NCBI RefSeq assembly: GCF_000429965.1
Contig: NZ_AUCW01000013.1
Span: forward strand, 1 to 64,000
Length of the DNA stretch: 64,000 bases
Direction of reading: 5' to 3'
Source: Desulfogranum mediterraneum DSM 13871
Lineage (GTDB): Bacteria > Desulfobacterota > Desulfobulbia > Desulfobulbales > Desulfobulbaceae
The position numbers were made by a program, and so were the translations under genes. A model generated the notes under the pieces. The model worked only from the letters and a program-made list of their open reading frames with translations. It did not search any database and was not told the DNA's origin. Each line of letters opens with the position of its first letter. Positions within the stretch are counted from its first letter, which is position 1. Below are positions 43,829 to 55,100 of the stretch, piece by piece.

Positions 43829-46800
43829 ATGGACGCCGAGTCAGAAAATTTTCAACAACGATGCCTGCTCCTTGATCTCGAGATCAACGAAGACAAGGTC
43901 ATCTACTCCATTGGCGCGGTCCTGGGTGAACAGAGCGTGCAGAGCCCCGTGGGCAGCGCTGTTGCCCCAAAAATTCTGGCCGAACTCGACCGCCTTGGCC
44001 AGGAGGCGGACTACCTGCTGGGTCACAACATCCTCAACCATGACATTCCCTGCCTCAGGGAGGCGGCCCCCGGGCTTTCCCTCCTCCAAAAACCGGCCAT
44101 AGACACCCTCTACCTCTCCCCCCTGGCCTTTCCGGCCAACCCCTATCATCGGCTGGTCAAGAACTATCAACTCGTCCGGGACAGCATCAATGACCCGGTC
44201 CAGGATGCCAGGCTGGCCGGCAGGGTCTTTGCCGAGCAGTGGGCAGCCCTGAATGCCCAGCTGGCCAAGGGAATGGAGGCACCGCTATTCTATCGCAGCT
44301 TCTTCCACCATGACCCCTCTCTTCTGGGCACAGCCCAGGCCCTGGCAGCCATGGGCATTCCCCTGCTCCAGGGAGAAGAGCTGCTCCAATCCTTTGCCGG
44401 CTTTGGCCGCAGCCATGCCTGTGCCACGGCCGTGGACCGGTTGGTGGAGGAACTTGACCAGCTCCGGGACTATCCGCAGCTGGCCTATGTCACAGCCTGG
44501 TTGACGGTGGCCGGCGGCAACTCGGTCCTGCCCCCCTGGGTACGGCACCACTTCCCCCGGATCGGACCCATCCTGCAGCGTCTCCGGGCCCACAACTGCA
44601 GGCAACCCGATTGCGACTACTGCCGCAGCCACCATAATCCCCGCCACTTCCTGCACAACTTTTTCGGTTTTGAACAGTTCCGCCCCCAGCCCGCGGACCA
44701 GGAGGGCAACAGCCTCCAGGAGGTGGTGGTTGCGGCCGGCGCCGATAACCACTCCCTCTTGGCCACCCTGCCCACCGGCGGCGGTAAATCCCTCTGCTAC
44801 CTCCTACCCGGGATCATGCGCTACCAGCAGCGCAACCTGTTGACCATTGTCATCTCCCCGCTCCAGGCCCTGATGAAGGATCAGGTGGACAACGTCTCCG
44901 AGCAGACCGGGACCACAATCGCCGCAGCCCTCTACGGGATGCTGACCATGGTGGAGCGCAGTGCGGTCCAGGAGGCCATCTGTCTGGGCGATATCGGCAT
45001 CCTCTACGTCTCCCCGGAACAGCTCCGCAACCACTCCTTTATCTCCACCATCAGCCAGCGGGAGATCGGGGCCTGGGTCTTTGACGAGGCCCACTGCCTC
45101 TCCAAATGGGGCCATGATTTCCGGCCCGACTACTTCTATGCCATCCGCTTTATCCGCGAGTTCGCCCAAAAGGCCAAGACCGCCATCCCCCCGGTGCAGT
45201 GCTACACGGCAACGGCCAAGCAGGACGTCAAGACCGAGATCGTCGACACCATCCAGCGTCAGCTCGGCCTCCAGGTCCAGCTCTTTGAGGGTGGTCATGA
45301 ACGATCCAACCTGAACTACGAGGTCTTTGCCTCGGACAGCTACAGCAAAGAGCAGGTCATCCTGGAGCTGCTCCGGGAACGCTACCAGGGCGAAGGCAGC
45401 GTGGTAATCTACTGCGCCACCAAGAAACACTGCGAACAACTGGCAGCATCACTCCAGGGGGCCGGGTATCGGGTCGAACCCTTCCACGCCGGCCTGGAGA
45501 ACAGCCGAAAAAAACAGCTCCAGGAGGATTTTATCCAGGGCGAACTGCCCATGATCTGCGCCACCAACGCCTTTGGCATGGGCATTGACAAGGAGGATGT
45601 CCGCCTGGTGCTCCATGCCGATATCCCGGGTTCCCTGGAAAACTACCTCCAGGAGGCGGGTCGGGCCGGGCGTGACCGCCGACAGGCCGAGTGTATCCTG
45701 GTTTTTGCGGAACAGGATATTGAAAAGCAGTTCCAACTGGGGGCCCTCTCCCGGCTGAGCAAGAGAGAAATCAGCCAGATCTGGCGGGGCATCTCCAAGG
45801 CTGCCAAGGACGGCGACAGGGTCGTAATGACTCCGGGCGAACTGCTCCGCCAGGAGGTGGTGGAACTCAACCCGGAAGAGCTCTATGATGGAGACACCAG
45901 GGTCCGGACCGCGGTGGCCTGGCTGGAGCGGGCCGGTTTTTTAGAGCGCAATGAAAACAACACCAGGGTCTTCCAGGGAAAACCGCTGGTCAGAAACCTT
46001 GGGGAGGCAGCGCTAAAGATCGCGGAGCTGGACCTGTCCCAACGCCAGCAACAGCGCTGGCTGGCCATAGTCGCTGCCCTGATGGACCGGCAGCGCCAAG
46101 ACGGTTTCAGTGCCGATGAACTGGCCGGGCTCTCCGCCTTTGCCTGCGGCGAAGATGAGCCGCCTGACCAGACCGAGACCCAACGGGTGATGAAGACCCT
46201 CCAGGACATGGCGGAGCAGCGCATCCTTTCCAAGGAAACCACCATGACGGCCTTTGTCCGCTACAAGGTCCGGGATCACAGCGCCAAACGGCTCCAGCGG
46301 ATCTGCGCCCTGGAGCGCGACTTTCTCCGGCTCATGGTGGAAGAGGCACCCGAGGCCGAGCCCGGGCTGGCCCTGGAGCTTGATCTGCGTCAACTCAACC
46401 AGCGCTTACTGGACCGGGACAACCCGGACTGTACCCCGGAGCTCCTCAAGCGCCTGCTCCATGGTCTGACCCGGGACGGCCGGGGAATCGCCGGCCAAAG
46501 CGGCAGCCTGATGCTGCGCGCCAGGGGCGGACATCGCTTTACCCTCTCCCTGCAGCGGGACTGGCAGGCGCTAAAGACGACCATGAAGATCCGCCAGCAG
46601 GCCGCCCAGATCGCCCTGAAGGTGATCCTCCAAGCCATTGCCCCCACGGAAAAGGCCAATGGCTCCCTGCTGGTGGAGTTCAGCCTGGAAGAAATTATTG
46701 CAGCCCTGGGCCAGGACCTTGCCCTCCGCCCCCTGCTCAGAAAACCGCTGGCTGCAGCCGAGCGGGCCCTGCTCTTCATGCATGAGTTGACCATCCTGGA

Positions 46801-49054
46801 GCTCCAGCAGGGCCTGGCCATCTTCAAGCAGGCCATGACCCTCCAGCTCCAACCGCAGCCCAAGGGCAGGCGCTACTCTGCTGCCGACTTTTCGCCGCTC
46901 AAGACCCACTACAGTGAGCGTACCTTCCAGGTCCATGTCATGAACGAGTATGCGCGCCAGGCCCTGGTCAAGATCAGCACAGCCATGCGTCTGGTGCGTT
47001 CCTACTTTGACGACGACAAGGAAGACTTTATCCGCCGCTTCTTTCCGGGCCGAAAAACGCTGCTGGAACGGGCCACCAGTGAGCAGTCCTATCAACGGAT
47101 CGTCGAGGACCTGGCTAACCCGCACCAGGCCGCCATCGTTGCCGCGCCAACGGAGCAAAACATCCTGGTCCTGGCCGGTCCCGGTGCCGGCAAGACCAGG
47201 GTCGTCACCCACCGGGTGGCCTACCTGCTCCGGGTGGAACGGATCAGGCCCCGCTCCATCCTGGTGCTCTGCTTCAACCGCAGTGCCGTGATGAGCCTGC
47301 GCCGGCGCCTGGGGGAGCTGGTGGGCGATGACCTGGGACGGGTCACCACCCTCACCTTCCATGGCCTGGCCCTCCGCCTGACCGGCCGTTCCCTGGCGGC
47401 TGGGGTCCGACAGCACGGGGAGGAGATCGATTTTTCCCGGCTGATCAGCGAGGCCATCCAGCTGCTCAAAGGTGAGAGCCAGGCCCTGGACTTCGGCGAC
47501 ACCTCTCCCTGGGATACCCTGGTGGGCCGCTTCAGCCACATCCTGGTGGACGAGTACCAGGACATCGACGAACAGCAGTACCAGCTGGTGGCCCTGCTTG
47601 CCGGCAGAGACGGGAGCAGGCAGGAGCCTGAACAAAAGCTGACCATCATGGCCGTGGGGGATGACGACCAGAACATCTACCGCTTCCGGGGCGCCAATGT
47701 GGACTTTATCCGCAGGTTTAAAGAGGACTATCAGGCCGAGGTCCATTATCTGGTGGAGAACTACCGCTCCACCGCCAACATCATTGCCGCCGCCAACAGC
47801 CTGATCAGCCACAACCGTGACCGGATGAAGAGCGACCACCCCATCCGGGTGAACCAGGCCAGGGAGACCCTGCCTCGGGGAGGCAACCTGGAGCGCAACG
47901 ACCCCCTGGTCCGGGGCAGGGTCCAGCTCCTCCAGGCAGCCGATCCCCGGGAACAGGGCTATGGGCTGCTGGCGGAGCTCCGCCGCCTGGAGGGGCTGGA
48001 GAGCGGCCTTGACCTCGCCGGCTGTGCCGTTCTGGCCCGGGAGTGGCAGCAGCTTGACCTGCCCCGCTCCCTGCTGGAGGCAGAGGGACTGCCCATCAAC
48101 CTCCACTGGGGCAGTGGCAGCGGCTTTCCCAGCCTGGCCCGGATTCGGGAACATGCCCTGGTCCTGGAGTATTTAGAGCAGCACCGCCTCCAGTCCCTCG
48201 CAGCCAGCCAACTGCTCCTGCTGCTCTCCGGGCAAAAGAGAGAAGAGAGTGTCTGGCAAGACAACGCCAGACAACTCATCAGGGAGTGGCAGGAGGAGAG
48301 CCATGACACGCCCCAGCCGGTCTCCCTGATCCAGGATTATCTCTACGAGGCCCTGGCCGACCAGGGCCGCTCCAAGAACCTGAACAACGGCATCTTTCTC
48401 TCCACCATCCATTCGGTCAAGGGACTGGAGTTTGACCATGTCTTCCTCCTGGGCGGACAGCGGCAGGGGCTTCAGGGAGCCGAGCTGGAGGAGGAGCGTC
48501 GGCTCAGCTATGTGGGGATGTCCCGGGCCCGCCGGAGCCTGAGCCTCTTTGCCCTGGACCAGGGGAACAATCCCCAGATCACGGAGCTGGACAGAGACCT
48601 TGGCAGGGAGACCCTGTGCAGACGGCGCCTGTCTCCTGTGGCCAAGTCCGCTCATCCGGAATACCACTATCAGCTGCTGGGGATGAAGGAGCTGTTCATC
48701 GACTTCGCCGGTTTCCGCCCCCAGGGCCATCCCGTACGCAAGGCCATAGCCGGGCTGCAGAGCGGGACCCTGCTCACCGCCCGCCGCCAGAGGGAGCAGA
48801 TCGAACTGCTGGACAGCAGCGGGATAGCGGTGGCCCGGCTCTCCAGGGCCGCCCGGATGGCCTGGTGGGAGCAGCTGGAGGAAATCAGCGAGATCCGGGT
48901 AGTGGCCCTGGTCAGGCGCTACCTGGAGGATATCCGGGAGCCCTCCTTCCAGAAACGCTGCCACGGCCCCTCCTGGGAGGTACCCCTGGTGGAGATCCGC
49001 TCCAGCTCGAGGCCTTGGCCAGAGCACCCGTGCAGCCCCGCACCTCCCCTGTGA
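43829..49054 (+). CDS. Fusion protein: DEDD exonuclease - RecQ helicase - UvrD-like helicase
   Basis: 1741 aa from the ATG at 43829. (1) Residues 12-165: a DnaQ-like 3'-5' exonuclease fold with D16-x-E18 in LLLDLEIN, GHNILNHDIP and a terminal DPVQDARLAG. (2) A linker with CRQPDCDYC (about 260). (3) RecQ superfamily-2 helicase, about 290-780: Walker A in LPTGGGKSLCY, DEAH in VFDEAHCLSKWGHDF, motif VI QEAGRAGRDRR. The RecQ zinc-binding cysteines are absent. (4) UvrD/Rep superfamily-1 helicase, about 1095-1620: AGPGAGKTR, LVDEYQDID, DDQNIYRFRG, VENYRST, HSVKGLEFDHVFLLG and LSYVGMSRARR. Both motors keep their ATPase motifs. A DNA-unwinding and degrading machine for repair or defence is likely. 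Confidence 0.9.
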   Translation: MDAESENFQQRCLLLDLEINEDKVIYSIGAVLGEQSVQSPVGSAVAPKILAELDRLGQEADYLLGHNILNHDIPCLREAAPGLSLLQKPAIDTLYLSPLAFPANPYHRLVKNYQLVRDSINDPVQDARLAGRVFAEQWAALNAQLAKGMEAPLFYRSFFHHDPSLLGTAQALAAMGIPLLQGEELLQSFAGFGRSHACATAVDRLVEELDQLRDYPQLAYVTAWLTVAGGNSVLPPWVRHHFPRIGPILQRLRAHNCRQPDCDYCRSHHNPRHFLHNFFGFEQFRPQPADQEGNSLQEVVVAAGADNHSLLATLPTGGGKSLCYLLPGIMRYQQRNLLTIVISPLQALMKDQVDNVSEQTGTTIAAALYGMLTMVERSAVQEAICLGDIGILYVSPEQLRNHSFISTISQREIGAWVFDEAHCLSKWGHDFRPDYFYAIRFIREFAQKAKTAIPPVQCYTATAKQDVKTEIVDTIQRQLGLQVQLFEGGHERSNLNYEVFASDSYSKEQVILELLRERYQGEGSVVIYCATKKHCEQLAASLQGAGYRVEPFHAGLENSRKKQLQEDFIQGELPMICATNAFGMGIDKEDVRLVLHADIPGSLENYLQEAGRAGRDRRQAECILVFAEQDIEKQFQLGALSRLSKREISQIWRGISKAAKDGDRVVMTPGELLRQEVVELNPEELYDGDTRVRTAVAWLERAGFLERNENNTRVFQGKPLVRNLGEAALKIAELDLSQRQQQRWLAIVAALMDRQRQDGFSADELAGLSAFACGEDEPPDQTETQRVMKTLQDMAEQRILSKETTMTAFVRYKVRDHSAKRLQRICALERDFLRLMVEEAPEAEPGLALELDLRQLNQRLLDRDNPDCTPELLKRLLHGLTRDGRGIAGQSGSLMLRARGGHRFTLSLQRDWQALKTTMKIRQQAAQIALKVILQAIAPTEKANGSLLVEFSLEEIIAALGQDLALRPLLRKPLAAAERALLFMHELTILELQQGLAIFKQAMTLQLQPQPKGRRYSAADFSPLKTHYSERTFQVHVMNEYARQALVKISTAMRLVRSYFDDDKEDFIRRFFPGRKTLLERATSEQSYQRIVEDLANPHQAAIVAAPTEQNILVLAGPGAGKTRVVTHRVAYLLRVERIRPRSILVLCFNRSAVMSLRRRLGELVGDDLGRVTTLTFHGLALRLTGRSLAAGVRQHGEEIDFSRLISEAIQLLKGESQALDFGDTSPWDTLVGRFSHILVDEYQDIDEQQYQLVALLAGRDGSRQEPEQKLTIMAVGDDDQNIYRFRGANVDFIRRFKEDYQAEVHYLVENYRSTANIIAAANSLISHNRDRMKSDHPIRVNQARETLPRGGNLERNDPLVRGRVQLLQAADPREQGYGLLAELRRLEGLESGLDLAGCAVLAREWQQLDLPRSLLEAEGLPINLHWGSGSGFPSLARIREHALVLEYLEQHRLQSLAASQLLLLLSGQKREESVWQDNARQLIREWQEESHDTPQPVSLIQDYLYEALADQGRSKNLNNGIFLSTIHSVKGLEFDHVFLLGGQRQGLQGAELEEERRLSYVGMSRARRSLSLFALDQGNNPQITELDRDLGRETLCRRRLSPVAKSAHPEYHYQLLGMKELFIDFAGFRPQGHPVRKAIAGLQSGTLLTARRQREQIELLDSSGIAVARLSRAARMAWWEQLEEISEIRVVALVRRYLEDIREPSFQKRCHGPSWEVPLVEIRSSSRPWPEHPCSPAPPL

Positions 49055-49308
49055 GGGATGGCTGAGGCCCGCCAACGACTCCACCCCCTGGACCTCTTGG
49101 CTGACCCACCCAAGGGTCTCCGCCACCGCCCTTAGCCAGGTTGCCGCCTGCAGCCTGCCCCCTGCTATCGTTGGCCGAAAATGGGATTTCTGCTTGCCAA
49201 ACTGAACCCTCCCCCTGTACAAAGGGAGCCTTCACCATCAGCTATGGCAGCCTTGAACAGTGGGACGATTCAAAGCTGCCCTCTCCATGAAGCTCAGCTG
49301 GAGCAGTT

Positions 49309-49905
49309 ATGCCCTTGCTCACCATTCTCGGTATTGCCGTGGCCCTGGCCATGGATGCCTTTGCCGTGGCCATCGCCACCGGCGTCTGCCTCAAGCAGGT
49401 CAGTGTCCGCCAGACCTTTCGCCTCTCCTGGCACTTTGGCCTGTTTCAGGCCATGATGCCCGTCATCGGCTGGGGCCTGGGCGCCTCTATCCAGGGCTAT
49501 ATCGCGGCCTATGCCCACTGGCTGGCCTTTGTCCTCCTGGCCCTGGTCGGTTCCAACATGCTGCGGGAGGCCCTCGCCCTGGAGAAAGAGCAGGAGGGGG
49601 CTGCCGACGCCCCCCCCAGGGACGCCACCCGGGGCATGACCATGGTGTTCCTCTCCGTGGCCACCAGCATCGATGCCCTGGCCGTGGGCCTCTCCATGTC
49701 CATGCTCCGGGTCTCGATCTTCTACCCGGCCCTGATCATCGGCCTGGTGGCCGGGGCCTTTACCATCATCGGCCTGCACCTGGGCAAACGGGTCGCCCGC
49801 CTGGGCTGGATCTCCCTCTGGGCAGAGCTGGCCGGCGGCCTGGTCCTCTGGCTGATCGGCCTGAACATCCTCCGGGAACACGGGGTGTTTGCGGGATGGT
49901 TCTAG
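49309..49905 (+). CDS. mntP: Manganese efflux pump MntP
   Basis: 198 aa with six membrane helices in two repeats. Paired motifs ALAMDAFAVAIATG (residues 11-24) and VATSIDALAVGLSMS (helix 4) carry the conserved Asp residues of the MntP (DUF204) family, which exports Mn2+. The preceding 254 bp show no yybP-ykoY manganese riboswitch that I can recognise, although many mntP genes have one. It stands between the helicase fusion and the Wadjet operon; a role of Mn2+ export in that system is not implied by the sequence. Confidence 0.93.
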   Translation: MPLLTILGIAVALAMDAFAVAIATGVCLKQVSVRQTFRLSWHFGLFQAMMPVIGWGLGASIQGYIAAYAHWLAFVLLALVGSNMLREALALEKEQEGAADAPPRDATRGMTMVFLSVATSIDALAVGLSMSMLRVSIFYPALIIGLVAGAFTIIGLHLGKRVARLGWISLWAELAGGLVLWLIGLNILREHGVFAGWF

Positions 49906-50131
49906 CCCCCTCCTTTCAGCGCCACGTTCCCCATATACCCTGGATAGGTCAGGCTGCCATTGGCCGACAGGGAAAAACAGACTTCTTTCAGGATCCCCTT
50001 TGCATTTGGTTCATTTCAGGCTACAATTAGGCTCTGCATCTCCGCTTACCGCTCTCAACTGAGTGCCCTGGGGCTGCCGAAGATACTTTTTTTCCGCTGC
50101 TGCCCGTCCCTTAGCTGATCTTGCCCCTGTC

Positions 50132-51574
50132 ATGAGTCTGGACTTTGATACCCTCACCTCCATGCGCAAGCACCATCCTGCCTGGAGACTGCTGGTTGCC
50201 GATCACGCCCCCCTGATCATCAACTTTCTCAACCGGGTCTACATCCGCACAAACGTCCGTAACCTCTCCCAGAGCGAACTCGTCTCCAAACTGGAGGATG
50301 AGCTCTTTTACCTCCGGGAAACAGAAGGGGAGGAGCGATATCCGCGCCCTGCCGCCGACTACCTGGAAGAGTGGGCCCAGAACGAGAAAGGCTGGCTGCG
50401 GAAATTCTATCCCCAGGGCTCGGACGAGCCTGCCTTTGACATCACCTCAGCCACCGAAAAAGCCATTGGCTGGCTGGAAAGCTTGGTCGCCAGGTCCTTT
50501 GTGGGTACGGAATCGCGGCTGATGATGGTCTTTGAACTGTTACGCCAGATGGTGGAGGGGGCTGAGGCTGATCCTGAAAAGCGGATCGCCGAACTGAAAA
50601 AGAAACAGCAGGAACTCGAGCAGGAGATCGAGCGGATCAAAAACGGCAGCCTCAGCCGCTTGAGCGACACGGCCCTGCGGGACCGGATCCAGCAGGTGGA
50701 GAGTACGGCCAGGGAGCTGCTGCGGGACTTTCGGGAGGTGGAACATAACTTTCGCCGTCTGGACAAGGCGGTACGGGAGCGGATTGCCACCTGGGACGGC
50801 CGCAAGGGCGAGCTCCTGGAAGAGATTCTGAGTGAGCGGGATGCCATCGCCGACTCGGACCAGGGGATGAGTTTTCAGGCCTTCTGGAACTTCCTGATGT
50901 CCTCCAGCCGCCAGGCAGAACTGAGCGCCATGCTCGAACAGGTACTGGAGCTCCAGGCCATCCAGGAGCTGGAACTGGACCCCCGCCTCAAACGGATCCA
51001 CTATGACTGGCTGGAGGCCGGCAGCCATACCCAGCGCACCGTGGCCAAGTTATCCCACCAGTTACGCCGCTACCTGGACGACAAGGCCTATCTGGAAAAC
51101 AGGCGAATCATCGATATCCTCCAGCAGATCCAGGGAAGCGCCCTGGATCTGCGCCAGAATCAGCCCAAGGGCACCTTCATGGAGGTGAATGAGGCTGCAG
51201 CGACCATCACCCTGCCCTTTGAGCGTCCCATGTACAGCCCACCGGTCAAACCGATCATTGCCGCCGAGGTGGTGGAGGCGGATTCCTCCTCCATCAGTAC
51301 CGAGGTCCTGTTTGACCAGTTTGTGGTGGATCGCTTACAGCTGGAACGACAGATCAAAGGCCTGCTCCGCAGCCATGATCAGGTCTCGCTCCGGGAGATC
51401 ATCCAGGCGTATCCGCTGCAGCAGGGTCTGGCCGAACTGGTGACCTACCTCTCCATTGCCGCAGAGAGCAGGACCGCGCTCTTTGACGAAGAACAGCCGG
51501 AAACCATCCTGTGGCAGGAGGAGGACGGCAGCAAGAAATGCGGCACCATCCCCAGGATCATTTTCAGTCGATGA
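50132..51574 (+). CDS. jetA: Wadjet type I component JetA (MukF/MksF-like kleisin, DUF3375)
   Basis: 480 aa from the ATG at 50132 (23 in-frame upstream codons are not protein-like). It opens FDTLTSMRKHHPAWRLLVAD, the N-terminal winged-helix region of JetA, followed by long coiled coils (AELKKKQQELEQEIERIKNG) and a C-terminal winged-helix part. JetA is the kleisin that bridges the SMC-like JetC heads. It starts the jetABCD operon; its stop overlaps the jetB start (ATGA). Length and gene order match type I Wadjet. Confidence 0.9.
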   Translation: MSLDFDTLTSMRKHHPAWRLLVADHAPLIINFLNRVYIRTNVRNLSQSELVSKLEDELFYLRETEGEERYPRPAADYLEEWAQNEKGWLRKFYPQGSDEPAFDITSATEKAIGWLESLVARSFVGTESRLMMVFELLRQMVEGAEADPEKRIAELKKKQQELEQEIERIKNGSLSRLSDTALRDRIQQVESTARELLRDFREVEHNFRRLDKAVRERIATWDGRKGELLEEILSERDAIADSDQGMSFQAFWNFLMSSSRQAELSAMLEQVLELQAIQELELDPRLKRIHYDWLEAGSHTQRTVAKLSHQLRRYLDDKAYLENRRIIDILQQIQGSALDLRQNQPKGTFMEVNEAAATITLPFERPMYSPPVKPIIAAEVVEADSSSISTEVLFDQFVVDRLQLERQIKGLLRSHDQVSLREIIQAYPLQQGLAELVTYLSIAAESRTALFDEEQPETILWQEEDGSKKCGTIPRIIFSR

Positions 51575-52188
51575 ACAACCAGGACACCCCACAACCCTCC
51601 GGTATCTCCCGAGTCGTCATCACCCTGATGAAGGGCGTGCTCTACCAGGAGGCGGATCCCCATCTCTGGCAACAGCTGCTTAGCCTCCAGGCCCAGGTGA
51701 GCGAATATGTTGCCGTGCTGGGACTCGCTCTGCTGGTTGATGAGGCGGAAGGCTATGCCTTCCTGCGCCATCGCGAACCCGAGGGTGAGGAGGAACCGCT
51801 GCCCCGACTGGTGGGACGCCGGCAGCTCTCCTACCCGGTGAGCCTGCTCTTGGCCCTGTTACGCCATAAACTTGCCGAATTCGACGCCTCGGGCGAGGAC
51901 AGCCGACTGATCATCTCCAGGGACGAGGTGGTGGAGATGGTGGCCACCTTTCTGCCGGTGGGGGTCAATGAGGCAAAATTCGTCGATCGGATAGATGCCC
52001 ATATCAACAAGATCGCAGAACTTGGTTTTATCCGCAGGCTGCGGGGCAAAGAAAACATGATCGAGGTCCGACGAATTCTCAAGGCCTTTATCAATGCCCA
52101 CTGGCTCAATGAGATGGATCAGCGGCTGAAGGAATACCAGCGCCATTTGCAGCAGGAGCTCCCTCCGGCTGAAGGGGAAAACGCGTGA
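51571..52188 (+). CDS. jetB: Wadjet component JetB (MukE/MksE-like, DUF4194)
   Basis: 205 aa, starting [40 protein letters not shown] and [20 protein letters not shown], then winged-helix motifs including [20 protein letters not shown], are characteristic of DUF4194/JetB, the KITE-type partner of JetA in the loop-extruding complex. It overlaps jetA by 4 bp and jetC by 1 bp (or 4 bp if GTG is used), so subunits are translationally coupled. Confidence 0.92.
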   Translation: MNNQDTPQPSGISRVVITLMKGVLYQEADPHLWQQLLSLQAQVSEYVAVLGLALLVDEAEGYAFLRHREPEGEEEPLPRLVGRRQLSYPVSLLLALLRHKLAEFDASGEDSRLIISRDEVVEMVATFLPVGVNEAKFVDRIDAHINKIAELGFIRRLRGKENMIEVRRILKAFINAHWLNEMDQRLKEYQRHLQQELPPAEGENA

Positions 52189-55100
52189 TGCAGATCCAGA
52201 ACCCCCTGTTTGATCTGGTGGCCAGCGATGCTGCCGCAGGTTTTCGCCTGGAACGGTTGGAGCTCTACAACTGGGGCACCTTTGACCAAAAGGTCTGGAC
52301 CCTCCATCCCCGAGGGGCAAACTGCCTGCTCACCGGGGATATCGGCTCCGGCAAATCCACCATCGTCGATGCCGTGACCACTCTCTTTGTCCCTGCCCAG
52401 CGGATCGCCTTTAACAAGGCGGCTGGTGCGGAAAAGAAAGAACGCTCCCTGCGCTCCTATGTCCGCGGCTTTTACAAGACCGAACGCAGCGAGTTCGGCA
52501 GTGCCGCCACCCCGGTTGCCCTCCGCGACCACAACGACTACTCTGTCATCCTGGGAGTCTTTTTCAACCAGGGCTATAACCAGCAGATCACCCTGGCCCA
52601 GGTCTTCTGGTCCAAGGATAAGCAGGGTCAACCGGAACGCTACTATCTGGTTGCCAGACGCCCCCTCTCCATTGCCGAAGATTTCTCCCGATTTGGCTCG
52701 GATCTCGGTAAGCTGCGCAAACGGCTGCGGGGGACCAAGGGGATAGAACTCTTTGACAGCTTCACCCTCTACTGCGCCGAGTTCAGAAGACAGTTCGGGA
52801 TCAAGAGCGAGCAGGCCCTGGAGCTCTTTCACCAGACCGTCTCCATGAAATCCGTGGGCAATCTCACCGATTTTGTCCGAGCCCACATGCTGGAGGCCTT
52901 TGATGTCCAGGCCGATATCAGCGCCCTGATCGCTCACTTCGATGATCTCAACCGGGCCCACCAGGCCGTGCTCAAGGCCAAGGAGCAGATCCGCCAACTG
53001 ACCCCCCTGGTTGAAGAGTCCGCCCGCCACCAGGAGCTGGCCGAAACCACTGGCTCCCTTCGCCGCAGCCGTGACGGCCTGCATGCCTATTTTTCCGAAC
53101 TCAGGACAGAGCTGTTACACAAACGACTCCGCAAGCTTGGGGAGGAGGCCCAGCGCCTCCAGCAAAAGATCGCCGCCATTGAACGCCAAAAGAGTGCGCA
53201 GGCCGGCAAACGCGATGCCCTCAAACAGGCCATCGCCGAAAATGGCGGGGATCGCCTGGAGCAGCTCAAGGCTGCCATCGAAGCGGCAACCAGCCAAAAA
53301 AAATCCAGAAAAACTCGGGCAGAGCGATACAACGAACTGGCCCTTGCGGTGGACCTGGCCCCGGTCGAGAGCGAAGAGACCTTCCTGAACAACAGCAGCG
53401 AGCTCCCCCGACTCTCGGCTCAACATGCGGCAAACGCCAACGAACTCCAGGAGTCCATCACCACAGAGGCGGTACAACTGGAGCGGCGGCGGGAACAGCA
53501 GCGTGAGCTGGATCAGGAACTCACCTCGCTGAGGGAGCGGCAGAGCAATATCAGCGCCAAGCTGATCCGCATCCGTCAGGGACTCTGTGCAGCCCTGGAG
53601 CTTGAAGAAGAGCAGATGCCCTTTGTCGGGGAGCTGCTCCAGGTCCGGGAGGAGGAATCCGCCTGGGAAGGGGCAGCGGAACGGGTCCTCCATAACTTCG
53701 GACTCTCCCTGCTGGTCCCGGAGCAACACTATTCCGCGGTGGCATCCTATGTGGACCGGACCCATCTCCAGGGACGCCTGGTATACTACCGGGTCCGCCT
53801 GGAACAGCTCCGGCCGGCAGAGAGCTGCGGCCCCCAGTCGCTGGTCCACAAGCTGGCAATCAAACCAGACTCCGAGTTCTCTCTCTGGCTGGAGTATGAG
53901 CTGAGTCGCCGCTTCAATTATAACTGCTGTGAGGACCTTGAACAGTTCCGCCGGGAGAAGCAGGCCATCACCAGGGCAGGCCAGATAAAGTCCGGCGGCC
54001 GGCGCCACGAGAAGGACGACCGCCACGGCCTCAACGACCGCAGCAGGTTCATCCTGGGTTGGAATAACCGCCAGAAGATGGCGGCCATCGCCCATGAGCT
54101 CGGTCAGTGTAAAGAGCTGATTCAGGAGATCGCAGCCAGGATCAGCAGCTTCCAGCAGCTGCTGAGCAAGGTCCAGGAACGGCTGAATACCCTCCGCCTC
54201 CTGGACGAGTTCCGCGAATACCATGAGCAGGACTGGCAACACGAGGCCCGCAAGATCCATGACCTGGTGCAGGAACGGCGGGCACTGGAATCGAGCTCCG
54301 ATACGCTGGCAACCCTGAACAGACAGCTGGACACGGTGGAAGCGGAGCTGCTCAACCTGGAGAAGAAGGAGCGGCAGTTGCTTGGTCGGGCCGGTACCCT
54401 GGAAGAAAAACAGCGCCAGGCAGGCAGCGAGCTTGAGCAGTGTCGCCTGGCCGTCGAAGAGGTCAAGGAGGAGGAGCGTCCCACCCTCTTCGGCTCGCTC
54501 GACTCGGTGCGGGAAGAGGCCCTGGGCCCCCACCAGCTCTCGGTGGAATCCTGTGCCAACCGTGAACAGGAGATGCGCTCCTGGTTCAAGGCTAAAATCG
54601 ACCGCAATGACGGCCGACTGCAACGCTTGGTCAACCGGGTCACTGCTGCCATGCACAGCTACTGCAACCAGTTTCCTGCAGAGACCCAGGAGGTGGATCG
54701 CAATATCGAGGCTGCCTTTGAGTATCAACAGATGCTGGCCGCACTCAGGGCCGACAACCTGCCCAAATATGAACTCCGCTTCAAGGAACTCCTCAACCAG
54801 AACACCATCCGTGAGGTGGTCCGCTTCAGGGCCCGCCTGGACCAGCAGAACCAGACCATAAGGGAGCGCATCGAGCAGATCAACACCTCCCTGGCCGCCA
54901 TCGAGTATAATCCGGGTCGCTACATCGAGCTGGAAAATGCCGTCAGCCGGGATACGGAAATCCGCGACTTCCGCAGGCAGCTTAACGCCTGCACCGAAGA
55001 TAGCGTAAGCGGCTCTGGGGAAGAGCAGTATGCCGAACATAAATTCCATCAGGTCCGCCAGCTGATCGAACGTTTTCGCGGCCGGGAGACCCTCAGCGAA

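Noticed and set aside
46571-48154. 527-codon minus-strand frame opposite the helicase fusion
   Set aside because: Antisense to intact UvrD motifs; low-complexity Gly/Gln/Leu composition typical of a shadow frame.
49055-49308. Possible yybP-ykoY manganese riboswitch upstream of mntP
   Set aside because: Looked for because mntP genes often have one, but the conserved core elements could not be found by eye; a covariance-model search would settle it.
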